Positions 17,745 to 27,774 of a stretch of 64,000 bases of DNA are shown piece by piece. The stretch comes from SZAS-79 sp965279075 (GTDB lineage Bacteria; Pseudomonadota; Gammaproteobacteria; Burkholderiales; SG8-39): the NCBI GenBank assembly GCA_965279075.1, contig CBDIHI010000009.1, forward strand, positions 367,926 through 431,925. Reading direction: 5' to 3'. Within the stretch, counting starts at the first letter, position 1. The number at the start of each line of letters is the position of its first letter. The notes below the pieces were generated by a model. It saw nothing but the letters and a program-made list of their open reading frames with translations, did not search any database and had not been told where the DNA came from. Both the position numbers and the translations under genes were made by a program.

Positions 17745-19201
17745 ATGCTGAACGCATCCCTGGCAGACCTGTCCGCTGCGCTGGCCGCCCGCAAGGTCTC
17801 GAGCGTCGAGCTGACGCAGCTCTTCCTCGACCGCATCGGCACGGTCGACCCCGGCCTCAACGCCTTCATCACCGTCGACCCCGGGCGGTCGCTGGCCGAG
17901 GCGAGGGCCGCCGACGAGCGCCGCGCCGCGGGCGAGTCCGGGCCGCTGCTCGGTATCCCGGTCGCCCACAAGGACATTTTCTGCACGCAGGGCATGAAGA
18001 CCACCTGCGGCTCGCGGATGCTGGCCGATTTCGTCGCGCCCTACGATGCCCACGTGATCGGGCAGTTCGCGAAGGCCGGCGCGGTACTGCTCGGCAAGAC
18101 CAACATGGACGAGTTCGCGATGGGCTCCTCCAACGAGTCGTCGTTCTTCGGCCCGGTGAGGAACCCCTGGCGCACGAGCGCCGTTCCCGGCGGGTCGTCG
18201 GGGGGGTCGGCCGCGGCCGTGGCCGCGCGCATGGCGCCGCTTGCGACCGGCACCGACACCGGCGGCTCGATCCGCCAGCCGGCCTCGTTCTCCGGCATCT
18301 GCGGCCTGAAGCCCACCTACGGGACCGTGTCCCGCTACGGCATGATTGCGTTCGCCTCGTCGCTCGACCAGGGCGGGCCGATGGGCCGCTCGGCCGCCGA
18401 CCTCGCCGCCGGGCTCAACGTGATGACCGGGTTCGACCCGCGGGATTCCACCAGCCTCGAGCGGCCCCAGGAAGACTACGCCCGCGAGCTCGACGCCCCG
18501 CTCGCAGGGTTGCGTATCGGCCTGCCGAAAGAGTACTTCGGCGACGGCGTGGATGCGGACGTGGCCGCCCGCGTGCGCGACGCGATCCGCTGGTACGAGT
18601 CCCAGGGCGCGAAGACCGTCGAGGTCACGCTGCCGAACACGCACCTGGCCGTGCCGGTGTACTACGTGCTCGCGCCCGCCGAGGCTTCGTCGAACCTGTC
18701 GCGCTTCGATGGCGTGCGCTACGGCCACCGCGCCGCCGAGTATGCGGACCTCTACGAGATGTACTGCAAGTCGCGCGCGGAGGGGTTCGGCGCCGAGGTC
18801 AAGCGCCGGATCCTCGTCGGCACTTACGTGCTCTCGCACGGCTACTACGACGCCTACTACCTGCAGGCGCAGAAGATTCGCCGGTTGATCGCCAAGGATT
18901 TTGCCGACGCCTTCGCGCACTGCGACCTGATCATGGGGCCGGCCGCGCCGTCGACCGCGTTCGAACTCGGCGCGCTGACCGCCGACCCGGTGCAGATGTA
19001 CCTGAACGACATCTTCACGATCCCGGCGTCGCTCGCAGGCCTGCCCGGCATGTCGATTCCCTGCGGGTTCGACGCGAAAGGGCTGCCCGTCGGCCTGCAG
19101 GCGATCGGCAACTACTTCTCCGAGGCGCGCATGCTGAACGCCGCGCACCAGTACCAGAAGGCGACCGACTGGCACCGGCGCGTGCCGGAGGGGACGCCGC
19201 T

Positions 19202-19205
<4 letters not shown>
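17745..19205 (+). CDS. gatA: Asp/Glu-tRNA amidotransferase subunit A (amidase)
   Basis: A 486-residue amidase-signature enzyme that releases ammonia from glutamine for tRNA-dependent amidation. The Ser-cisSer-Lys triad is visible: Lys in VAHKDIFCT, cis-Ser in GSSGGSAAAVAA and the nucleophile in GTDTGGSIRQPA. The length is typical for GatA. The frame is open far upstream through gatC, so I used the ATG at 17745 that gives MLNASLADLSAAL. It overlaps gatB by 4 bases. Confidence 0.97.
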
Positions 19206-20632
<1,427 letters not shown>

Positions 20633-20651
20633 GCCGGCGGGCCCGCCGTCG

Positions 20652-21311
20652 TTACTTCTTCGCCGCCGGTGCCGGCGCGGGGGTCGGGGAGGCGCCCGGG
20701 CCCTTGGTCAGTTCCAGGTAGCGGCGCTTGTCCTCGTCGTACTTGGCGTTGATGACGCTCACTTCCTTTTGCTTCGCGGCCATCAGGTCCTGCTGGGCCT
20801 TCAGGTCGATCGCGTTGTTCTGGATGTCCTGGGTGAGCTTGGCCGGGGGCTTGGTCTTGCCGGTGTAGAACTCCATCTCCTTCTTGAAGCCCTCGGCGGT
20901 CTTCTGGATCTGCGCGATGCGGTCCTGGGTCTGCTTGACCGCTTTCTCGTTGTCGGCCAGGGCGCGGCTGCGGGCGACCTCGATGTCCTTCTCGCTGCCG
21001 TAGGTGGAGAGCAGCGCCTTGTTCTTGCGCGCCTCCTCCTGTTCCTTGCGGGCAACCTCGGCGTCGCGCTCCTTCCTCGCCTTTTCCTCGGCTTCCTTGG
21101 CGGCGCGCTGCTCGGGGGTCAGCATCGCATCGGTGCGCCTCACGACCTGGCCCTGCTTGTTCATCTGCTCGGTGGCGAGGCCGGCGCATTGAGGCGGCAG
21201 CGTCGAGCCTATGTAGGTCTTGCCGTCCTTGCCGACGCACTTGACGATGGCCTGGGCGCCGGCCGACAGCGGCAGCAGCATGGCACCCAACACGAGTATC
21301 CCTTTCAGCAT
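20652..21311 (-). CDS. Secreted DUF4124-type protein with coiled coil
   Basis: A 219-residue exported protein. A signal peptide (residues 1-20, GAMLLPLSAGAQA) is followed by a DUF4124-like segment, IVKCVGKDGKTYIGSTLPPQC. The middle, from about residue 65 to 195, is a charged Lys/Glu/Arg-rich coiled coil. The end is a Pro/Ala tail. The family is common in Gammaproteobacteria and Betaproteobacteria and has no assigned function. It is convergent with gatB and divergent from pyrE. I placed the start at the ATG before the signal peptide although the frame is open for another 650 codons. Confidence 0.85.
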   Translation of the reverse strand: MLKGILVLGAMLLPLSAGAQAIVKCVGKDGKTYIGSTLPPQCAGLATEQMNKQGQVVRRTDAMLTPEQRAAKEAEEKARKERDAEVARKEQEEARKNKALLSTYGSEKDIEVARSRALADNEKAVKQTQDRIAQIQKTAEGFKKEMEFYTGKTKPPAKLTQDIQNNAIDLKAQQDLMAAKQKEVSVINAKYDEDKRRYLELTKGPGASPTPAPAPAAKK

Positions 21312-21497
21312 CACTTTCCCCCTGGTTCGCGAAGCCCGGCCATTTTGCGCCTTTCGACGCCCGCGCTCAACCGCGGACGGCTTCCCATCAACGCACACGA
21401 TGCCAGCCGAGTTGACCCGCCCCAAGGCGCATCCGTTCGTGCGGCGGGATGGGATAGAATTCCGCCACTCCCAACGCTGCGAATTCCTCCCATCCCC

Positions 21498-22187
21498 ATG
21501 GTATTCACCGACAAGGCCCTGATCGCCGAGATCACCGCCAAGATGCTCCTCGAAGTGAAGGCGGTGCTGTTCTCGGACGCCAAGCCTTTCATCTTCACCT
21601 CCGGCTGGGCGAGCCCGGTCTACATCGACGGCAGGAAACTCATTTCCTACCCGCGCATCCGCAGCCAGCTGATCGACTTCGCGGCCGCAACGCTGGTGCG
21701 CGACGTGGGCTTCGAACAGTTCGACACCGTGGCCGGCGGCGAGACCGCCGGCATCCCTTATGCGGCGTGGATCGCCGACCGCCTCGCGCTGCCGATGCAG
21801 TACGTGAGGAAGAAGCCCAAGGGCTTCGGGCGCAACGCGCAGATCGAGGGTCACGTCGAAGAGGGCGCCCGGACGCTGCTGGTCGAGGACCTGACCACCG
21901 ACGGGCGCTCCAAGGTGATCTTCTGCAAGGCGCTGCGCGACGCCGGCGCGATCGTCGACCACGTCTACGTGAACTTCTACTACGACATCTTCCCCGAGTC
22001 GAAGAAGATCCTGGCGGACCTCAACGTGCAGCTGCACTACCTGTCGACCTGGTGGGACGTGCTCGGCGTGGTGAAGAAGGGCGGCTACCTCGCCACGACC
22101 CAGATCGACGAGGTGGAGAAGTTCCTGCACGAGCCGGCCAAGTGGTCGGCCGCGCACGGCGGTGTCGCCAGCTTTCCTTCCGCCTAG
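21498..22187 (+). CDS. pyrE: Orotate phosphoribosyltransferase
   Basis: A 229-residue enzyme that converts orotate and PRPP to OMP in pyrimidine synthesis. The PRPP-binding motif TLLVEDLTTDGRSK and the catalytic region YVRKKPKGFGRN are visible. It matches the longer PyrE form of Alpha/Betaproteobacteria. The start is the ATG at 21498, giving MVFTDKALIAE. It is followed 6 bases later by xth. Confidence 0.95.
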   Translation: MVFTDKALIAEITAKMLLEVKAVLFSDAKPFIFTSGWASPVYIDGRKLISYPRIRSQLIDFAAATLVRDVGFEQFDTVAGGETAGIPYAAWIADRLALPMQYVRKKPKGFGRNAQIEGHVEEGARTLLVEDLTTDGRSKVIFCKALRDAGAIVDHVYVNFYYDIFPESKKILADLNVQLHYLSTWWDVLGVVKKGGYLATTQIDEVEKFLHEPAKWSAAHGGVASFPSA

Positions 22188-22193
22188 TCCCGC

Positions 22194-22967
22194 TTGAAGG
22201 TCATCAGCGCCAACGTCAACGGCATCCGCTCGGCCGCCCGCAAGGGCTTCTACGAGTGGCTGAAGGCGCAGCGCGCCGATTTCGTCTGCATGCAGGAAAT
22301 CAAGGCCCACGAGGCCGACCTCGACGAGTCCATCGTCTCGCCGAAGAGCTACACCGCCGCGTTCTCGCTCGCCGAGAAGAAGGGCTACAGCGGCGTCGGG
22401 CTCTACAGCCGTGCAAAGCCCGACAGCGTGCAGCGCGGGTTCGGCAGCAGGGAGTTCGACGCCGAGGGACGCTATGTGGAGATGCGGTTCGGCAAGCTTT
22501 CGGTCGTCTCGGTGTACTTTCCTTCGGGCGCAAGCTCCCCCGAGCGCCAGCTCGCCAAGTTCCGCTTCCTCGATGAATTCCGCCCGCACCTGAAGAAGCT
22601 CATCAAGTCCGGGCGCGAGGTCGTGCTGTGCGGCGACGTGAACATCGCGCACAAGGAGATCGACCTTCGCAACTGGCGTTCGAACCAGAAGAACTCGGGC
22701 TTCCTGCCGGAAGAGCGCGCGTGGATCTCGGGGGTGTTCGACGACGTGGGGTTCGTCGACGTGTTCCGGCGGCTGAACCCGGATCCGGACCAGTACACGT
22801 GGTGGTCCAACCGCGGCGACTCGTGGAACAAGAACGTGGGGTGGCGGATCGACTACCACATCGCCACGCAGGGGCTCGCCGGAACCGCGAAGAAGGAATC
22901 GATCTACAAGGCGGAGCGCTTTTCCGACCACGCGCCCCTGATCATCGACTACGACTGGAAGGTCTAG
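22194..22967 (+). CDS. xth: Exodeoxyribonuclease III (AP endonuclease)
   Basis: A 257-residue EEP-fold nuclease with a TTG start. Active-site residues are visible: Asn in ANVNGIRSA, Glu in MQEIK, Asp/Asn in CGDVNIAH, Asp in RIDYHIA and the catalytic His in FSDHAPLIIDY. It nicks abasic sites and degrades duplex DNA 3' to 5' in base-excision repair. It lies 6 bases after pyrE and its stop overlaps the convergent LETM1-like gene. Confidence 0.95.
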   Translation: MKVISANVNGIRSAARKGFYEWLKAQRADFVCMQEIKAHEADLDESIVSPKSYTAAFSLAEKKGYSGVGLYSRAKPDSVQRGFGSREFDAEGRYVEMRFGKLSVVSVYFPSGASSPERQLAKFRFLDEFRPHLKKLIKSGREVVLCGDVNIAHKEIDLRNWRSNQKNSGFLPEERAWISGVFDDVGFVDVFRRLNPDPDQYTWWSNRGDSWNKNVGWRIDYHIATQGLAGTAKKESIYKAERFSDHAPLIIDYDWKV

Positions 22968-23302
22968 GACCTTTGCCGGTCCGTTGCCGCGCCGGGCGGC
23001 ACGGCGGCCGGAGGAGGGACGCGGTTCTTCTGGCGCCGGCGGTCGAGCCACCAGGCAAGCACCGGCAGCATCGCGAAGCCCCCGGGCATCACGAACACCA
23101 CGATGTACGGCGAGAGCTTGCTGAGCCTGTGCAGGTGGCCGTGAAGCTCCTTCAGGTCCGCGTCGCTCCACTTCTGCTTGTTGCGCGGCTTCATCAGGAG
23201 CGGCATCAGGCCCTTGACCTGCACCATCTCCGAGAGCAGCGCCTTCCTCTCGCGCTCGGCGAGGTCCCATGCGCTGCGCACGACCTTCGGCGGGAATGCC
23301 AT
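22964..23302 (-). CDS. LETM1-like small membrane protein
   Basis: A 112-residue protein. Residues 15-70 resemble the LETM1 ribosome-binding-domain-like fragment found in some Proteobacteria (KALLSEMVQVKGLMPLL and KWSDADLKELHGHLHRL). They are followed by one hydrophobic segment (about residues 72-92, YIVVFVMPGGFAMLPVLAWW) and a basic, Pro-rich tail. Its function in bacteria is unknown. It is the last gene of a small minus-strand cluster of envelope proteins (DUF883, YqjE, YqjK), starting 10 bases after the YqjK-like gene. Confidence 0.75.
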   Translation of the reverse strand: MAFPPKVVRSAWDLAERERKALLSEMVQVKGLMPLLMKPRNKQKWSDADLKELHGHLHRLSKLSPYIVVFVMPGGFAMLPVLAWWLDRRRQKNRVPPPAAVPPGAATDRQRS

Positions 23303-23312
23303 GCCGTGGTCC

Positions 23313-23636
23313 TTAAGCCGGGCGCTGCGCGGATTGCCGCGGCACGAAGCGGTCGTACTGGGCGCGCAGGCTGCGCCACGTGCGCCACAGGGACAGCCCC
23401 GTGGCGAACCACTTGACGGCCTTGCCGGGCCGCAGCGCCACCAGCAGCGCGACGCCCGCGGCGATCCATACGGGGTGCCGGCGCGCGCTGCGCATGACGG
23501 AACGCCCGCGGTCGAACCACGCGCCGGCGACTTCGACCTTCGCGACCAGCGCGAAGACGGCGTCCCGCTGGTGCTCGGTGCGCGCGACCAGCTGGGCACG
23601 GCGCTCGCGCAAAGCGATGAGCCGCTCGCGAATCAC
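23313..23636 (-). CDS. YqjK-like small protein
   Basis: A 107-residue protein with a GTG start overlapping the upstream stop (GTGA). The N terminus is a basic amphipathic helix (IRERLIALRERRAQLVAR), followed by a hydrophobic stretch (HPVWIAAGVALLVAL, about residues 55-72). This fits YqjK of the yqjDEK cluster, whose biochemical role is unknown. Position, size and neighbours support the call more than sequence detail does. Confidence 0.7.
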   Translation of the reverse strand: MIRERLIALRERRAQLVARTEHQRDAVFALVAKVEVAGAWFDRGRSVMRSARRHPVWIAAGVALLVALRPGKAVKWFATGLSLWRTWRSLRAQYDRFVPRQSAQRPA

Positions 23637-24040
23637 GGCTTGACCACCCTCTGCCGGTCCTTCTCGAACTCGGCGAGCGTGGCCGCGAGAAACTTCGGCC
23701 GAGCGGCCAGGCACGACCTCACCATCAGCACGCTGACCGCGCCGCCGGCGATGAACACGCCCGCCAGCAGGCCCGCCGCGAGGACGCGGTTGGCGTCCCA
23801 GAACACCAGCACGATGAAGAGCGACACCAGCAGCACCGCGATCGCGAAGAAGAACACCGCGGCCACCGCCCAGGCGGCCACCTCGAGCAGGCGGAGGACC
23901 TGCTCCTCGAACTCGTTGGCGGCGAGGCGCGCGCGCGTCTCGGCGAACGACAGCACCGTGCGCAATGCGGCGCGGACCGTGGACCCTTGCGGGGGAGGCG
24001 GCGAAGCGGATTCCCCCGCCGCGTCGCCGGGCGTGGCCAT
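23633..24040 (-). CDS. Phage-holin-superfamily membrane protein, YqjE type
   Basis: A 135-residue protein with two adjacent membrane helices (about residues 49-75 and 82-107) and a conserved amphipathic N-terminal region (LRTVLSFAETRARLAANEFEE), as in YqjE/Actinobacterial Holin-X proteins. Despite the name it is a housekeeping envelope protein family, not a phage lysis gene. The ATG at 24040 was chosen; an upstream extension of 29 codons is Arg/Pro-rich and unlikely. It is 20 bases downstream of the DUF883 gene. Confidence 0.8.
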   Translation of the reverse strand: MATPGDAAGESASPPPPQGSTVRAALRTVLSFAETRARLAANEFEEQVLRLLEVAAWAVAAVFFFAIAVLLVSLFIVLVFWDANRVLAAGLLAGVFIAGGAVSVLMVRSCLAARPKFLAATLAEFEKDRQRVVKP

Positions 24041-24060
24041 GGCCGGTGCCGGGGGCCGGT

Positions 24061-24372
24061 CTAGCGGCGGCTGACGAGCAGGCCGAGCAGGAACCCGATG
24101 CCGGCGGCCACGCCGACTGCCTGCCACGGGTGGTCGTGCACGTACTCGTCGGTCGCCTTGGCGGCTTCCTTGGTCTTCTCGCGCAGCGCGCGCTCGGCGT
24201 CGATCAGGCGGTCCTTGTAGACCGCGAGGGAAGCCTGGATGCGTTCGCGCGCCACGGCGATCTTCTCGCCGGCCTGGCCGGCGGTCGCCTTGAGCATTTC
24301 TTCGGTGTCGCCGATCAGCACCTTCAGGTCGGTGACGAGCTTTTCCTTCGAGACTTGGCTATCTGCGGTCAT
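24061..24372 (-). CDS. DUF883 (ElaB/YqjD) family ribosome-associated membrane protein
   Basis: A 103-residue protein. It has a long charged helix (residues 5-75) and the signature VHDHPWQAVGVAAGIGFLLG, a C-terminal tail-anchor helix ending in two arginines. E. coli YqjD and ElaB bind ribosomes at the membrane in stationary phase. It is the first gene of the yqjDEK-like cluster on the minus strand. Confidence 0.9.
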   Translation of the reverse strand: MTADSQVSKEKLVTDLKVLIGDTEEMLKATAGQAGEKIAVARERIQASLAVYKDRLIDAERALREKTKEAAKATDEYVHDHPWQAVGVAAGIGFLLGLLVSRR

Positions 24373-24542
24373 GATCTGCCTTCCTGGGATTGCATGATTT
24401 TCGAGGGTTTTGGACGGTATCGGCGCCTTTATGATGCGGCGCGGGATAGACCCACAAGGCTACCGAGTTTTGCCTGGGCAAGCAACCTCTAAGGCGCCTG
24501 TTTGCGCACGGTTACAATCGACCTCACCCCAGCCTCCACCCC

Positions 24543-25793
24543 ATGGCCCTCGCGGACACCCTCCTCGTCTTCCGCAGCCGGAAGATCCTCCTCCTGCTCC
24601 TGCTCGGGTTCTCCTCCGGCCTGCCGCTGGCGCTGACCGCCGGGACGCTGCAGGCCTGGCTGACGGTCGAGGGGGTGGACCTGAAGACCATAGGCTGGTT
24701 TGCCCTCGTCGGCCAGCCCTACACCTACAAGTTCCTCTGGGCGCCGCTGATGGACCGCTACGCCCTGCCTTTCCTCGGCCGGCGGCGGGGCTGGCTCGTG
24801 GCCACGCAGGTGGCGCTGGCGGCGGCGATCGCGTTCATGGGCACGCTGTCGCCGCGGGACGCGCCGTGGCTGCTGGCCGGGCTCGCGCTGCTGGTGGCCT
24901 TCCTGTCGGCGTCCCAGGACGTGGTGTTCGACGCCTTCCGAGCCGACACGCTGGCGGCGGAGGAGCGCGGCGCGGGCGCGGCGGTGTCCGTCTTCGGCTA
25001 CCGCATCGCCATGCTGGTCTCGGGCGGCCTCGCACTGGTGCTGGCCGACAGCGTGCTCGGCTGGACGGCGACCTACTGGCTGATGGCCGGCCTGATGGCG
25101 GTCGGCGTCGTCGCCACCTGGCGTTCGCTCGAGCCGGCCGCGACCGGGACGCCGCCGCGCACGCTGGCGGCCGCGGTGCAGGCGCCGCTCGGCGAGTATT
25201 TCTCGCGCCGCGGCGCCTGGGCGTTGCTCCTCCTGGTGGTGCTCTACAAGCTCGGCGATGCCTTCGCCGGCAGCCTGTCGACCGCCTTCCTGATCCGCGG
25301 GGCCGGGTTCTCGGCGACCGACGTGGGTGCGATCAACAAGGGCCTCGGGCTGGTGGCGACCATCGCCGGGGCGCTGGCCGGCGGCGCGCTGATGGCGCAG
25401 CTGCGGCTTTACCGCGCGCTGATGCTGTTCGGCCTCCTGCAGGCGGTGACCAACCTGGGCTTCATGTTGGTGGCGATCGCCGGCAAGAGCTACCCGCTGA
25501 TGATCGCCGCCGTCGCCGCCGAGAACCTGTGCGGCGGCATGGGCACGGCGGCGTTCGTTGCGCTGCTGATGGCCCTGTGCGACCGGCGCTTCTCGGCCAC
25601 GCAGTACGCGCTCTTGTCGGCGCTGTCGGCGGTGGGGCGCGTCTACGTGGGGCCGGCGGCCGGGTACATGGCCACGGACCTGGGATGGACGACCTTCTTC
25701 TTCGTCACTTTCCTGATCGCGCTGCCGGGCGTGGGCATGCTGTGGTGGCAGCGCGCGAGGATCGAATCGCTCGACACCGCCCCTAAATCATGA
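24543..25793 (+). CDS. AmpG-like MFS permease
   Basis: A 416-residue major-facilitator protein with about twelve hydrophobic segments. The N terminus (LLLLGFSSGLPLALTAGTLQAWL), the YTYKFLWAPLMDRYALPFLGRRRGW loop after helix 2, and SQDVVFDAFRAD are AmpG hallmarks. AmpG imports GlcNAc-anhydroMurNAc muropeptides for wall recycling. No ampC or ampD lies nearby to confirm this. It is monocistronic and converges with metW across a hairpin at 25840-25859. Confidence 0.87.
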   Translation: MALADTLLVFRSRKILLLLLLGFSSGLPLALTAGTLQAWLTVEGVDLKTIGWFALVGQPYTYKFLWAPLMDRYALPFLGRRRGWLVATQVALAAAIAFMGTLSPRDAPWLLAGLALLVAFLSASQDVVFDAFRADTLAAEERGAGAAVSVFGYRIAMLVSGGLALVLADSVLGWTATYWLMAGLMAVGVVATWRSLEPAATGTPPRTLAAAVQAPLGEYFSRRGAWALLLLVVLYKLGDAFAGSLSTAFLIRGAGFSATDVGAINKGLGLVATIAGALAGGALMAQLRLYRALMLFGLLQAVTNLGFMLVAIAGKSYPLMIAAVAAENLCGGMGTAAFVALLMALCDRRFSATQYALLSALSAVGRVYVGPAAGYMATDLGWTTFFFVTFLIALPGVGMLWWQRARIESLDTAPKS

Positions 25794-25839
25794 AGATTAT
25801 TTGGTAAAGTCCGCGCCAGGAGCCGGTCTCCGGGAGATT

Positions 25840-25859
25840 TTGTACCGGCATCGGTACAA
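25840..25859. terminator. Stem-loop between convergent ampG-like gene and metW
   Basis: TTGTACCG-GCAT-CGGTACAA is a perfect 8-bp stem with a tetraloop, midway between the two stop codons. There is no clean T run on either side, so it may be a weak bidirectional terminator or an mRNA 3'-end stabiliser. Confidence 0.35.
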
Positions 25860-25872
25860 CCCCCGGGGAAAA

Positions 25873-26478
25873 TCAGGCGGCGCAGCGGTAGATCGCGAGG
25901 CTGCCAAAGAGGTTCGGCATGAAGCTCACGGGGCGGCCCTCGTGCAGCACCACGCGCTCCAGGATCCTCACGCCGAGCTTGGCGGCGAGGTCCTCGAAGT
26001 CGGCGATCGTGCACAGGTGCAGGTTGGGCGTGTCGTACCACTGGTGCGGCAGGCTGTCGGACACCGGCATCCGGCCCTTGGCCACCTGCAGCCGGCCCTT
26101 CCAGTGGCCGAAGTTGGGGAAGCTGACGATCGCCTCGCGGCCGACGCGCACCATCTCGCGCATGATGTCCTCGGTGTGGCGCATCGCCTGCAGCGTCTGC
26201 GACAGGATCACGTAGTCGAACGACCCGTCGCCGAACGCCGAGAGGCCGTCCTCGAGGTTCAACTGCAGCACGTTGATATCGTTCCGCACGGACTCGCCGA
26301 CCTTGGCGTCGTCGATCTCCACGCCGTACCCCTGGGCGCCGCGTTCTTTCCACAGGTAGCGCAGCAGCATGCCGTCGCCGCAGCCAAGGTCCAGGAGCCG
26401 GGCGTCCGGCTTCACCCACTGCGCAATCGTGGCGAGGTCGGGCCGGCGGGCCAGCAGCGCGCGATCCTGGTCAGTCAC
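25873..26478 (-). CDS. metW: MetW methyltransferase-like protein
   Basis: A 201-residue class I SAM methyltransferase-fold protein with a GTG start overlapping metX (GTGA). Motif I is LLDLGCGDGMLLRYL, followed by QTLQAMRHTEDIMREMVRVG and FPNFGHWKGRLQ, which are MetW signatures. MetW is required together with MetX for homoserine acylation in proteobacteria that use this pair. The metX-metW order is the standard one. Confidence 0.94.
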   Translation of the reverse strand: MTDQDRALLARRPDLATIAQWVKPDARLLDLGCGDGMLLRYLWKERGAQGYGVEIDDAKVGESVRNDINVLQLNLEDGLSAFGDGSFDYVILSQTLQAMRHTEDIMREMVRVGREAIVSFPNFGHWKGRLQVAKGRMPVSDSLPHQWYDTPNLHLCTIADFEDLAAKLGVRILERVVLHEGRPVSFMPNLFGSLAIYRCAA

Positions 26479-27617
26479 AGTTCGATGTTCCCGAAGTAGG
26501 CCCGCACGGCGTTCATGTAGCGTTCGTCTTCCATCAGGAAGGCGTCGTGCCCGTGCGGGGCGTCGATCTCGAGGTACGAGACCACGCGCCGGTTGTCGAG
26601 CAGCGCCCGGACGATCTCGCGCGAGCGCGAAGGCGCGAACCGCCAGTCGGAGGTGAATGAGATCACCAGGAACGCGGCCTTCGCCCGCGCCATCGCGGCC
26701 GCCAGGTCGCCGCCGAAATCGGCCGCCGGATCGAAGTAGTCGAGCGCCTTGGTGATGCGCAGGTAGGTGTTGGCGTCGAAGTAGGTCGAGAACTTGTCGC
26801 CCTGGTAGCGCAGGTAGGACTCGACCTCGAAGTCGATGTCGAAGTTGAAGCCGAGCGTGCCGCTGCGCAGCGTGCGGCCGAACTTCTCCATCATCGCGTC
26901 GTCCGACAGGTAGGTGATGTGGCCGAGCATCCGCGCGAGGCGGAGGCCCGTGCGCGGCACCACGCCGTGCTCGTAGTAATGCCCGCCGTGGAACTCGGGG
27001 TCGGTGGTGATCGCCTGGCGCGCGACCTCGTTGAAGGCGATGTTCTGCGCCGAGAGCTTCGGCGCCGCGGCGATCACGAGCGAATGCCGGATCCGGTCCG
27101 GGTAGGCGAGGGTCCACTGCAGCGCCTGCATCGCCCCGAGGCTGCCGCCCATGACGGCGGCGAATTTTTCGATCCCGAGGCGATCCGCGAGGCGCGCCTG
27201 CGCGTTCACCCAGTCCTCGACCGTGACGATGGGAAAGTCGCCGCCCCAGGGCTTGCCGGTCGCGGGGTTGACGCTCATCGGTCCGGTGGAGCCGTGGCAG
27301 CCGCCGAGGTTGTTCACGCCGATGACGAAGAAGCGGTTCGTGTCCAGCGGCTTGCCCGGGCCGACCATGTTGTCCCACCAGCCCAGGTCGTCGGGGCGGT
27401 CCGCATAGACGCCCGCAACGTGGTGCGAGGCGTTCAGCGCGTGCGGCACCAGCACGGCGTTGGACTTCGCCGCGTCGAGCGTGCCGTAGGTCTCGTAGGC
27501 GAGTTCGAACGCGGGCAGCGTGACGCCGCACGTCAGCGCGAGCGGCGTGTCGAACGCCGCCTTCTGCGGCGTGACGATGCCGACGGATCCCTGCGAGGTG
27601 GTGTGTGCTGCGCCCAA
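26475..27617 (-). CDS. metX: Homoserine O-acyltransferase MetX
   Basis: A 380-residue alpha/beta hydrolase that acylates homoserine as the first committed step of methionine synthesis. The nucleophile is Ser159 in GGSLGAM; the catalytic Asp and His lie in SFTSDWRF and DAPHGHDAF. NNLGGCHGSTGP is a family signature. Family-level knowledge suggests many proteobacterial MetX enzymes use succinyl-CoA rather than acetyl-CoA, so the acyl donor is left open. It is coupled to metW and preceded by a SAM-II-like riboswitch plus terminator, so it should be repressed by S-adenosylmethionine. Confidence 0.95.
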   Translation of the reverse strand: MGAAHTTSQGSVGIVTPQKAAFDTPLALTCGVTLPAFELAYETYGTLDAAKSNAVLVPHALNASHHVAGVYADRPDDLGWWDNMVGPGKPLDTNRFFVIGVNNLGGCHGSTGPMSVNPATGKPWGGDFPIVTVEDWVNAQARLADRLGIEKFAAVMGGSLGAMQALQWTLAYPDRIRHSLVIAAAPKLSAQNIAFNEVARQAITTDPEFHGGHYYEHGVVPRTGLRLARMLGHITYLSDDAMMEKFGRTLRSGTLGFNFDIDFEVESYLRYQGDKFSTYFDANTYLRITKALDYFDPAADFGGDLAAAMARAKAAFLVISFTSDWRFAPSRSREIVRALLDNRRVVSYLEIDAPHGHDAFLMEDERYMNAVRAYFGNIEL

Positions 27618-27631
27618 AGTGTCCTGGCCCG

Positions 27632-27672
27632 AAAAACAAAAACCCGTTCAGCTTTGCGCGAGAACGGGTTTT
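27632..27672 (-). terminator. Intrinsic terminator in the metX leader (riboswitch expression platform)
   Basis: On the minus strand, AAAACCCGTTC (27672-27662) pairs with GAACGGGTTTT (27649-27639), a strong stem followed by a T-rich tract (TTTTTGTTTTTC). It sits between the SAM-II-like aptamer and the metX ATG, where only regulated termination makes sense, and could also catch read-through from the upstream dehydratase gene. Confidence 0.85.
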
Positions 27673-27676
27673 GCGG

Positions 27677-27736
27677 ACCTGTCTCTTTAGCGGTATTTGT
27701 TGCGCGCCCGCAAGCTGAACTTCAAATCGGCGCGTC
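27677..27736 (-). promoter_or_regulatory. SAM-II-like riboswitch aptamer upstream of metX
   Basis: The minus strand shows the SAM-II (metA) pattern in order: CGCGCC (27734-27729), GATTTGA in the loop, GGCGCG closing P1 (27708-27703), then CAAATACCGCTAAAGAG. The invariant GATTTRA, AAAT and GCTAAA elements match the published SAM-II consensus that I know, including spacing. SAM binding should switch metXW off. Unlike the well-known alphaproteobacterial examples, which act at the ribosome-binding site, this one is followed directly by an intrinsic terminator. Confidence 0.82.
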
Positions 27737-27774
27737 TGGCAGGGGTGCAAAGTTACGCGGGCGCCCCCCGCCTG

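Noticed and set aside
23633..24040. Holin-like gene as a sign of a prophage
   Set aside because: It belongs to the YqjE family and sits in a yqjDEK-type housekeeping cluster; no other phage genes are near.
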